Notes under the pieces: generated by a model | Database searches by the model: none | The model's input: the letters and a program-made list of their open reading frames with translations, nothing else | What the model was told of the DNA's origin: nothing | Shown here: in pieces, positions 47,316-53,475 of the stretch | Position numbering within the stretch: the first letter of the stretch is position 1 | Layout: the number at the start of each line of letters is the position of its first letter | DNA from: Terriglobia bacterium | Lineage (GTDB): Bacteria; Acidobacteriota; Terriglobia; Bryobacterales; Bryobacteraceae | DNA length: 53,475 nucleotides | Assembly (NCBI GenBank): GCA_020073615.1 | Contig: JAIQEX010000031.1 | Coordinates: 1-53,475, forward strand | Direction of reading: 5' to 3' | Translations under genes and position numbers: made by a program

Positions 47316-48868
47316 AGGGTGTGGCTCTCATGCTGGACAAATCTTCGAAAATCTGATAGAACAAGCTGTCGAAGGCTGTCCAAAACGCGGGAGGGGTTAT
47401 GCCCAAATTGGTGATCGAAGTTCCAGAACAGTTTGTTGAGGTGGGAAAGGCGATGGCCGAACACCTGGCTATGCTGCAGCGAACTGTAGATCGGCTGGGT
47501 GGGGGGAAGGCGGTGGATTATGCAGCGGTCGAAGCGGCGATCGCGGAAGGGGCGTCCAGGACAGAATTAGCAGCCCACAGAGCAGTATTGACGAGTCTGG
47601 ACATTGATGTTCCAGCAGTGATGATCGGCGGGGTTCGGTACACGCGAGTGGGACGGTGTGAGGGGGCTTACCACACAATGGTGGGTTCGGTATCGGTGGA
47701 GCGATCGTTGTACCGGCAATCGGGAGAGCGAGGTGGACAGCCTGGGGGCAGGGTGGTGGACGCGGTTAGCTTGCGCGCGGGAGTGGTGGGGGACGGGTGG
47801 TTGCCGCAGACCGCGCGGGCGATGAGCTTTGCCGTTCAGCAAGGTACCTCGCGGGAAGCGGAGAAGACGGCGCAAGAATTTAGACGGCTGCCATATTCGC
47901 GTGCCAGCTTCGAGCGGGTCACGCACGTGGTGGGCGCACTGGCGGTAGCGGATCACCAAGATATCGAGGACGCATTGATCGATGCCGTCGAAGTGCCCGC
48001 GGAGGCATACGCGGTGAGTGTGTCGCTAGACCGGGTCAGTGTGCCGATGGAAGAACCGCCGCCGCGGCCCGTAGGGCGGCCCAAAAAGGGAGCGGCTAAG
48101 AGGCCAGTGGAACGTAATTTCCGCATGGCGTATTGCGGCACGGTGACGCTGCATGACAAGACCGGAGCCGGCCGATATACGATCCGTTATGGATGCATGC
48201 CGGAGGGAGATATCTTGGGCTTGCGCGACCGCATGGTGGCCGATGTGGCGACGCTGCGGAGCAAGCGGCCGGACCTGAAAATCGAGTTGCTGTGCGACGG
48301 GGCCCCCGAGATGTGGAATCTGCTGGAGGAAGGCTTCACGCCCAAATTCGGAAACGACCTCGAGCGTTTTGTAGACTTCTATCACACGACGGAAAAGCTC
48401 AGCGCTGCAGCGCATGTGCTGGAGGAGGCGGCGGCTGCGGCCGGCGAACGGCTGGGAGGCTGGAAGCAAGCCCTACTCCACCGCAGCAGCGCAGCAGCCG
48501 ACATTCTCAAGGAACTGATCGCCTCGGGGCGCGATGAAGGTGTAGGCACGGATCATCCGGTGCATGAGGCGATCACCTACCTACAGAACCATGGCTGCGA
48601 AACGGATCGCATGAATTATGCGCGTGCGCGCCGACTTGGATTGGCGCTCGGAACTGGCAATGTCGAGGCAACCTGTAAGAGTCTGTTTGAAATGCGGATG
48701 AAGCGCTGTGGGGCGCGGTGGAAGGAGGACACAGGCCAGCACATCGTGCAGCTCCGATCTCTCGCACTCAGTGACCGTTGGGAGCCTGCTATAGAATTGA
48801 CACTTCGTCCGCTACGGATGGCTGTTCGCGCAGCTTGAGGTCAATGTCCAGGATGAGAGCCACACCCT
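47316..48868 (+). mobile_element. Intact ISKra4-like insertion sequence with TIRs and TSD
   Basis: The ends are near-perfect 24-bp inverted repeats with one mismatch. The left begins AGGGTGTGGCTCTCAT at 47316, and the right is its reverse complement ending at 48868. Direct ATTG at 47312-47315 and 48869-48872 is the likely 4-bp target duplication. The element of about 1.55 kb holds one transposase gene. Clean ends suggest a recent insertion. Confidence 0.85.
47399..48838 (+). CDS. ISKra4-family-like transposase
   Basis: The 479-residue transposase has an N-terminal helical part and the DDE-type core: VSLDRVSVPMEE with the first Asp, LLCDGAPEMWN with the second, and DFYHTTEKL close behind. The C-terminal part is TGNVEATCKSLFEMRMKRCG and ARWKEDTGQHIVQLR with the Glu. 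This pattern is recalled from ISKra4 elements. It is uninterrupted and flanked by the IS ends, so it may be active. Confidence 0.85.
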   Translation: MPKLVIEVPEQFVEVGKAMAEHLAMLQRTVDRLGGGKAVDYAAVEAAIAEGASRTELAAHRAVLTSLDIDVPAVMIGGVRYTRVGRCEGAYHTMVGSVSVERSLYRQSGERGGQPGGRVVDAVSLRAGVVGDGWLPQTARAMSFAVQQGTSREAEKTAQEFRRLPYSRASFERVTHVVGALAVADHQDIEDALIDAVEVPAEAYAVSVSLDRVSVPMEEPPPRPVGRPKKGAAKRPVERNFRMAYCGTVTLHDKTGAGRYTIRYGCMPEGDILGLRDRMVADVATLRSKRPDLKIELLCDGAPEMWNLLEEGFTPKFGNDLERFVDFYHTTEKLSAAAHVLEEAAAAAGERLGGWKQALLHRSSAAADILKELIASGRDEGVGTDHPVHEAITYLQNHGCETDRMNYARARRLGLALGTGNVEATCKSLFEMRMKRCGARWKEDTGQHIVQLRSLALSDRWEPAIELTLRPLRMAVRAA

Positions 48869-48972
48869 ATTGAGAAGTTCAGGAAAGCACATTTCCTGCT
48901 ATTGCCAACAAATTGTCCTTGCTTTCCAAATAGGGATGCAAGATACTTTGTTAGGTCAACCCAGGAGGGTCT

Positions 48973-49788
48973 ATGAGACTTAGACTATTTATCGTTCTAA
49001 CGACTTATCTCTATGGAATGACAGCCACATCAGTGATTGCACAAACATGTGGTGGCAACTGTGGCTGTTACGACTGTAACGGCAATTGTCTGTTCGACTC
49101 TACAAATGGTTGCTGCAGCATAAGCCCAATCATAGTCGATGTGAGCGGACGCGGATTCTCGCTGACGACCGGTCAGAATGGCGTGGATTTCGATTTCTTC
49201 GGAAATTTGGACAAGATCCGTATTGCATGGACGGCGCAGGGATCTGACAACGCTTGGCTTGTCCTGGATGGGAACCAGAATGGGCTCATCGATAGCGCGA
49301 AGGAGATGTTCGGAAATCTCACGCCGCAGCCGAAATCGACAAATCCCAACGGCTTCTTGGCGCTCGCAGTCTTTGACCGCCCGGAATACGGAGGAAATGC
49401 CGACGGAATAATCGACGCAAGAGATAGCATCTACTCGTCTCTGCGTCTGTGGATCGACAAGAATCACAATGGGATTTCTGAGCCTGGTGAGCTGTTCACG
49501 TTGCCCGAGCTCGATGTCTTGTCTATTTCCCTCGATTACAAATTATCGGAACGAGTCGACGAGTTCGGGAATCGGTTCCGTTACAGGTCCACCATTCGGG
49601 GGATGGCACATTCCCGCATAGATCGAGTCATCTATGACGTGTTCTTGGTTGCAGCGAAAAGTACAGCAGTTACTGCTTCCGCACCCGATCTTTGGCGAAG
49701 AGGGGAACACAATGCCATGGTTGGAAAGGGAACATGTCCGGTGGCTCCGGTGGCAATCTCTGGCCGAGTCCGTCCCGTCGCGCGCTAA
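48973..49788 (+). CDS. Secreted protein with EF-hand-like calcium-binding motifs
   Basis: The 271-residue protein has a signal peptide (residues 1 to about 24, ending VIAQ). A Cys-rich segment follows (C26, C30, C32, C35, C39 and others near CGGNCGCYDCNGNC), then a conserved region SPIIVDVSGRGFSLT. Dx[DN]xNG-type loops follow: LDGNQNGLIDSAKEMFG, NADGIIDARDSIYSSLRLW and DKNHNGISEPGEL. These resemble EF-hand/dockerin calcium sites. The final 45 residues after YDVFLV look unrelated and may be a read-through tail. AGGAGGG precedes the ATG. It lies 69 bp upstream of the mau-like genes and might share their transcript. Confidence 0.75.
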   Translation: MRLRLFIVLTTYLYGMTATSVIAQTCGGNCGCYDCNGNCLFDSTNGCCSISPIIVDVSGRGFSLTTGQNGVDFDFFGNLDKIRIAWTAQGSDNAWLVLDGNQNGLIDSAKEMFGNLTPQPKSTNPNGFLALAVFDRPEYGGNADGIIDARDSIYSSLRLWIDKNHNGISEPGELFTLPELDVLSISLDYKLSERVDEFGNRFRYRSTIRGMAHSRIDRVIYDVFLVAAKSTAVTASAPDLWRRGEHNAMVGKGTCPVAPVAISGRVRPVAR

Positions 49789-49857
49789 ACTGCGGATTCC
49801 GATGCAGGCGTTCGGCGCACGCGCTCGTCTCGTACGGAAAAGGAAATTCGATCCGGC

Positions 49858-50445
49858 ATGTCAAATCTGGTCCATAGCGTGCCTGTCATTATCTATTGCA
49901 GGACCATCGTTGGCTTAATCTTGCTCATTTCTGGCGGACGCAAATTGACTACCCTTTCGGATTTTGTGGAGATCGTTAGGGGCTTTGCGCTCATTCCGGC
50001 AATGCTTACGCGGGCGTTCGCCATCATCCTGCCCTTTTTTGAGTGCGGGACTGGCATTTGCCTCATATCATCAGTCATCGTCGGAGAAGACGTGGCGCGC
50101 TGGGGTGGTGCCATAGCAATGTTCCTGTTTGCGATATTCACTGTCGCGGTGGCGATCAATCTGGCGCGCGGGCGCCGGCACATTTCTTGCGGCTGTGTGG
50201 GCGGCAGAGGCACTAACATAGGTCTTCCGCTGGTGCTGAGGAACTGTGGCCTGATCCTTCTCGCGTATGTTGGGCTACCAGTCGGCGCGGGCCTTTGGCA
50301 GGCAAACGGCGTCGAGCGTTTACCGCAAATTGCCTCTGCAGCGATCGCCTTTTCCACGGTGGTCGTGTGGAAGATCTTGTCCACGATCCGTGGCTTGGCG
50401 GCGTACGGCAGGCCGGCGGAGAGCCAACAGGAGGTTACAGGATAA
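49858..50445 (+). CDS. mauE: MauE/DoxX-family membrane protein
   Basis: The 195-residue protein has four or so transmembrane helices and starts IIYCRTIVGLILLISGGRKL, the usual MauE/DoxX opening. It has a Cys pair in SCGCVGG between helices 3 and 4. In the mau pathway MauE, with MauD, is needed for disulfide formation and stability of the small TTQ subunit. AAAGGAAA lies before the ATG. It is followed after 3 bp by the mauD-like gene. Confidence 0.85.
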   Translation: MSNLVHSVPVIIYCRTIVGLILLISGGRKLTTLSDFVEIVRGFALIPAMLTRAFAIILPFFECGTGICLISSVIVGEDVARWGGAIAMFLFAIFTVAVAINLARGRRHISCGCVGGRGTNIGLPLVLRNCGLILLAYVGLPVGAGLWQANGVERLPQIASAAIAFSTVVVWKILSTIRGLAAYGRPAESQQEVTG

Positions 50446-50448
50446 TTC

Positions 50449-51057
50449 ATGAATTGGCCTTTCGTAGCATCCTACACGGCTTTGTGGATTCTGGTGGTGT
50501 TGTTGGCTGCCGGATTTGTGGCGCTGGCGAGACAGATCGGTCTTTTGTATCGGCGGTTAGGTCAATCGGGAGCCCGGATCGAGAACACCGGCCTCGATCT
50601 TGGCCAAATAGTGGAACCCTTTGTCGCGACCGACCTGTTCGGAAATCGAGTGCGGGTGCCCTGGTTAGGGCCACAACATACGCTGCTGATGTTTGTTGCC
50701 CCGTTCTGTTCCGTATGCGACCAAGTCGCCCCGGCGGTGAAATCGATCTCAGAGACGGAAAAGGGCGTGGTTGTCGTCCTGGTTAGTTTCAATGGCGATG
50801 CCGATAGCAATCGGGCCTATGCGGCGAAGCATGCGATGTCGCGGGTACCGTACGTCCTTTCGCCGGATCTGGCTTTACGCCTTCATGTGTTGGCGACGCC
50901 GTACGCCATTGTCCTGGACAGCACTGGCGTAGTCCGGGCCAAGGGGCTGATCAACAGCAGGGAGCACCTCGACAGCCTCCTCAACGCCATAGAGCTGAAC
51001 TACGACAGCGTACAAACATACCGGAAAATCGTGCTAGACCAAACCGCTTCTGCCTAA
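50449..51057 (+). CDS. mauD: MauD-like membrane-anchored thioredoxin-fold protein
   Basis: The 202-residue protein has an N-terminal membrane anchor (about residues 6-28) and a redoxin/thioredoxin-like domain. The active-site motif CSVC lies in LLMFVAPFCSVCDQVAP, and the cis-Pro is in HVLATPYAIVLDSTGVV. The layout fits MauD, which helps form the six disulfides of the methylamine dehydrogenase light chain. It lies between mauE and mauA, the order known from mau operons. Confidence 0.88.
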   Translation: MNWPFVASYTALWILVVLLAAGFVALARQIGLLYRRLGQSGARIENTGLDLGQIVEPFVATDLFGNRVRVPWLGPQHTLLMFVAPFCSVCDQVAPAVKSISETEKGVVVVLVSFNGDADSNRAYAAKHAMSRVPYVLSPDLALRLHVLATPYAIVLDSTGVVRAKGLINSREHLDSLLNAIELNYDSVQTYRKIVLDQTASA

Positions 51058-51069
51058 AGGAGGGCGAGA

Positions 51070-51582
51070 ATGGGAACCAGCCGACAGAGCGACTCCGGGA
51101 TCGAGAGTTTCATCGCTCGGTACCTTTCTGACTCTTCTCAGCGTGTATCTTCGCGCAGGGGCCTGTTCACATGGATAGGTCGAAACGCATTGCGGCTGTC
51201 CGGCTTGACCTTGATACCTCTATTACCAATCGATCGTCGATCCGTGGCGCTTGCGCAATCAACCTGTTCGGACTGGAGGCTGTGCGGGCAATGCGGCAAC
51301 ATCTGCGCAGCATGTTGTGGTGGATCAGGCGGTGGCGCCAGTTGTCCGAGTTGTCTCGCGAAGGGCCAATTTGGCTGGACGAAATGCTGCTATCCGGATG
51401 CTTGTAGTACCCCCGGTACCGGTACGATGTACGCTTATTGGGACTGTTGCGGGAGCACGTCCGCATGCCATGGGACAGCTTGCACCGCCAACTGCCCGCA
51501 GACCGCCTGGTGCCTCGATTCCAGCGGGGCGTCTCTTGGTACTTATCAATGTACGATCGCGATCCCGGGGGGTAGCTGCTGA
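51070..51582 (+). CDS. mauA: Methylamine-dehydrogenase-like light chain (TTQ type)
   Basis: The 170-residue precursor has a twin-arginine-like leader (SSRRGLFTWIGRNALRLSG) and a mature part packed with cysteines. It aligns by eye with MADH light chains: CSDWRLCGQC for CDWRNCKYC, NICAACCGGS for NLCSCCGGS, YWDCCGSTSAC for YNDCCGKTAC, and TAWCLDSSG for VNWCMANEN. The two tryptophans that form tryptophan tryptophylquinone would be W103 (FGWTKCC) and W147 (AWCLD). The Asp near residue 125 (YWDCC) is kept, but the Asp of the SIDGN segment seems absent (CGQCGN). AAAGGAGGG precedes the ATG. The product would be a periplasmic amine dehydrogenase subunit. Confidence 0.88.
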   Translation: MGTSRQSDSGIESFIARYLSDSSQRVSSRRGLFTWIGRNALRLSGLTLIPLLPIDRRSVALAQSTCSDWRLCGQCGNICAACCGGSGGGASCPSCLAKGQFGWTKCCYPDACSTPGTGTMYAYWDCCGSTSACHGTACTANCPQTAWCLDSSGASLGTYQCTIAIPGGSC

Positions 51583-51584
51583 TT

Positions 51585-51767
51585 ATGGACACGGCACGTA
51601 CCTTGTACGGTGTATCTCCTCCGTCTCGCGGGCGGCGCGCAGTTTGTATTTGTACGACGACGGCAGTAGGCGCCTGGCTCACTTTGTTGTTTGGCCCTTT
51701 ATCGGGATTCTGGTCAATACTTATTCTCTCTGGTGTGGCGGGCATCGCATCGCTTTGGTCACCCTGA
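51585..51767 (+). CDS. Small membrane protein in the mau-like cluster
   Basis: The 60-residue frame starts 3 bp after mauA and ends 9 bp before the next gene. It has one long or two short hydrophobic helices (CICTTTAVGAWLTLLFGPLS, FWSILILSGVAGIASLW). No family is recognised. Tight spacing suggests a real member of the operon. Confidence 0.5.
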   Translation: MDTARTLYGVSPPSRGRRAVCICTTTAVGAWLTLLFGPLSGFWSILILSGVAGIASLWSP

Positions 51768-51776
51768 GGCTTCTCA

Positions 51777-52388
51777 ATGGTATCAACCATAATTCCCATG
51801 GTCGATGGGAAACGCGCATGGCTCCCAAGAGTGCTAGTCGCTCACGCGGCGGGCTGTTTGCTTGGAGGCGTCTGCACCGGTTTGGTTTTGAGCCTTCTGG
51901 CGGAGGCTGTTGCTGGGACCATAGCGGGGAGCGCGTTTCGTTTTCCCCGCGGTCTGGCGGCTGGGGCGTCGGGGGTGGTCGCGATCGCATATGCTCTCCG
52001 GGAGGCGGACCTGGTGAAGCTGCCGGCTCCGCAATCAACGTGGCAGGTACCTCGCTCCTGGCAGGGTTGGGAGAAACGAGCAATTGCGGCAAGCCTGTAC
52101 GGCTTCGGTTTGGGCGCCGGCGTTCTAACCCGCATAACAAGTAGTTTATATCCGGTGATTGTGTGGGTTGCGCTGGCTTCGCGTCCCGCGCAGAGCGCTC
52201 TTGTGATGGGCTGCTTCGGGTTGTTTCGGGCTGTGCCGCTCTGGAGTATCTATGCAGCGTGCGCCAATGCCAACCAGAGGGATGTTTGCACATATGTTCT
52301 TCATGAATGGCATGCGGCTTCGCGCCTGTTGAATTGGATGGCAATGGCGCCGCTCGGTGCTGCACTCTTGCTACGCGGCGTGTTTTGA
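51777..52388 (+). CDS. Polytopic membrane protein in the mau-like cluster
   Basis: The 203-residue protein has about five predicted membrane helices, including AHAAGCLLGGVCTGLVLSLL and YGFGLGAGVLTRITSSLYPV. It occupies the place where a MauF-like or CcdA/DsbD-like protein could be expected, and the GFGLGAGVLTRI segment faintly recalls CcdA. Cysteines are present in helix 1 (AAGC, GGVC), in VMGCFG, in YAACAN and in RDVC. Assignment to any family is not safe. It ends 15 bp before the heavy-chain-like gene. Confidence 0.6.
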   Translation: MVSTIIPMVDGKRAWLPRVLVAHAAGCLLGGVCTGLVLSLLAEAVAGTIAGSAFRFPRGLAAGASGVVAIAYALREADLVKLPAPQSTWQVPRSWQGWEKRAIAASLYGFGLGAGVLTRITSSLYPVIVWVALASRPAQSALVMGCFGLFRAVPLWSIYAACANANQRDVCTYVLHEWHAASRLLNWMAMAPLGAALLLRGVF

Positions 52389-52403
52389 AGGGGGGTATTT
52401 GCC

Positions 52404-53252
52404 GTGAAAAGAAACTGGCGAGTACGTGAGTCTTTATGGATCGTGATTGGGGCCCTGGCAGCGTTCGGGCCGCGCGCAGAGCATGCGCTACGCGCGCAGG
52501 GGCCAGATCCAGGCTACCTCTATGTGCTCGACTCGGCCCGGCGTGGTTTGACCTCGCAGGTGCTGGCGATCGATTTATCAACCAGCAAAGTAGTCAGGAC
52601 CTTCAGAGCTGGTCATATGCCGGACCAAGTCGTTTCTCCCGACGGAAGTCGGTTGTACATCAGCTCATCAACGTGGGACGATTACGCCCACTTGTGGAAG
52701 TCGTCATTAGATACCTACGATACGAGATCCGGAGTGCTCACCGCGCAAGCGGATAATCCCGATGACATGATATACACCGGGGAGGAATACCCCACAAGAA
52801 TGAAAATGTCTCCATCGGGTAAATTTATATTTATCTTGAAGAACCACCAGACCGTCGCCAACGACGAGTACTACATGGCTATCTTCGACACGGCGCTCAA
52901 TGCGTTTCTGCCCTACCGCGTGTCTCTCCCCGGCTGCCGTGCAGCGGTGTTCTCCCCTGCCGATGAGGACCCTGAAGCGGACATTGCCTGCATCGACTAC
53001 CAAGATGTTATTCGAGTGGCTTTGGACGCCGGAAGAACGTCGGCGGTAGAGTCCCGCGTGTTTCTCAGAGCGTCGGGAGAGCCCGATATCCATGTTGGCG
53101 CAATTATCCCCGCTCCAACTGGCGGGCTGCGGCGCTTCATCACGCGAGAAGGAAATGGGCTGGTGCTGACACGGGCAGCCGCTGGCGTGCGGAAGATCAA
53201 TCGAGGGTCAAACCCTGGGCGTTGGGTTAGATTCTTAAATCGGAGATCGTAA
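52404..53252 (+). CDS. mauB: Methylamine-dehydrogenase heavy-chain-like propeller protein, C-terminally short
   Basis: The protein starts at GTG 52404 after AAGGGGGG. It has a signal peptide and beta-propeller blades: GYLYVLDSA, VLAIDLSTSKVVRTFRAGHM, VSPDGSRLYISSS, EYPTRMKMSPSGKFIFILKN, YMAIFDTALN and SLPGCRAAVFSP. These resemble the amine dehydrogenase heavy chain (SLTPDGK, DVPDCYHIFPT). It is 282 residues, about 100 fewer than typical MauB, and its last residues do not look like a propeller blade. Transposase DNA begins shortly downstream, so it was probably truncated by an insertion. Confidence 0.7.
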   Translation: MKRNWRVRESLWIVIGALAAFGPRAEHALRAQGPDPGYLYVLDSARRGLTSQVLAIDLSTSKVVRTFRAGHMPDQVVSPDGSRLYISSSTWDDYAHLWKSSLDTYDTRSGVLTAQADNPDDMIYTGEEYPTRMKMSPSGKFIFILKNHQTVANDEYYMAIFDTALNAFLPYRVSLPGCRAAVFSPADEDPEADIACIDYQDVIRVALDAGRTSAVESRVFLRASGEPDIHVGAIIPAPTGGLRRFITREGNGLVLTRAAAGVRKINRGSNPGRWVRFLNRRS

Positions 53253-53283
53253 ACAAGAATACTTCAACATTTTTGGTGTAACA

Positions 53284-53475
53284 TCACGCTGCAGCAAGCA
53301 GGTCAACGATTTGCTGGATGGCCTTGTCGGCCTTGTGATAGGCAGCTTCGAGTTTGCTCTCGGGCCGGTGAGCGGGGTCGGGCTGGTGGTGGAAGCAACT
53401 GTTGGCAAGTGGACCGCAGAGACGCTTGTGGAAGAACAAGAATAGAAGCGCAACCTGCACGCCCTTGGTGGTGAG
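53284..53475 (-). CDS. Transposase C terminus (partial)
   Basis: The minus strand from the window edge encodes 63 residues, including TTKGVQVALLFLFFHKRLCG and ESKLEAAYHKADKAIQQIVD, ending at 53284. I recognise this as the C terminus of a transposase seen in several copies in Solibacter-like genomes; the IS family was not determined. The N terminus is outside the window. The IS end should lie between about 53195 and 53284. Confidence 0.65.
   Translation of the reverse strand, partial: LTTKGVQVALLFLFFHKRLCGPLANSCFHHQPDPAHRPESKLEAAYHKADKAIQQIVDLLAAA

Noticed and set aside
47316-53475. Composite transposon carrying the mau-like cluster
   Set aside because: The two flanking transposases are of different types and the left IS has its own target duplication, so they do not form a matched pair.

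Overview
The window looks like chromosomal DNA of a GC-rich Acidobacterium close to Candidatus Solibacter / Bryobacter. This is inferred from gene content, not from a marker gene: tandem CRTAC1 (FG-GAP/ASPIC-UnbV) proteins, a very large BNR/VPS10-like secreted protein, a large secreted M14 peptidase, DUF433/DUF5615 toxin-antitoxin relics and a TnsA-TnsB fusion relic. No rRNA, tRNA or CRISPR array was found.

Layout. (1) 1-6.7 kb: a lysine riboswitch followed by a tightly overlapping succinylase-type lysine/DAP operon (M20 desuccinylase dapE-like, asd, lysC, dapB, dapA, dapD) with a stand-alone receiver protein coupled to its end. (2) 6.7-14.5 kb: a secreted alpha/beta hydrolase, then a signalling block with a NarL-type regulator, an outer-membrane barrel protein and two NarX-like kinase paralogues that lack the phospho-acceptor histidine but share a CxxC. 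A repeated ATCCGTA...GATTCCG element precedes these four genes. A conventional HisKA kinase/OmpR regulator pair follows. (3) 14.5-22.65 kb: a graveyard of accessory genes. It holds DUF433/DUF5615 (frameshift plus a 74-bp inversion), an archaemetzincin remnant, a decayed mazEF pair, an S23 four-helix protein, an intact 543-aa orphan protein, a broken serine recombinase, a pRiA4b ORF-3 fragment, a primase/transposase chimera, and a truncated Tn7-like TnsA-TnsB gene with end-like repeats. (4) 22.65-30.2 kb: a complete structural operon for a group 3d-type NAD-linked [NiFe] hydrogenase (hoxE, F, U, Y, H, W, minus strand). HoxF carries a C-terminal GltD-like flavoprotein half. A divergent Rrf2 regulator with three cysteines and a palindrome over the hox -10 box suggest redox or Fe-S control. 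(5) 30.3-46.8 kb: an ArsR/SRPBCC pair with a 22-bp perfect palindrome, secreted M14 peptidase, BNR protein, two CRTAC1 proteins, a GH63-type glucosidase, an APH-type kinase and a class C beta-lactamase-like hydrolase. (6) 46.8-53.5 kb: sequence visibly less GC-rich, with an intact ISKra4-like IS, a secreted EF-hand-like protein, and a methylamine-dehydrogenase-like (mau) cluster: mauE, mauD, a TTQ-type light chain, two unassigned membrane proteins and a heavy-chain-like beta-propeller protein that stops early next to another transposase.

The most interesting candidates are the mau-like TTQ cluster with unfamiliar membrane partners, the HoxF-GltD fusion, and the histidine-less kinase pair with its shared operator. 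All functional statements are from reading translations and recalled family motifs; no search was run.
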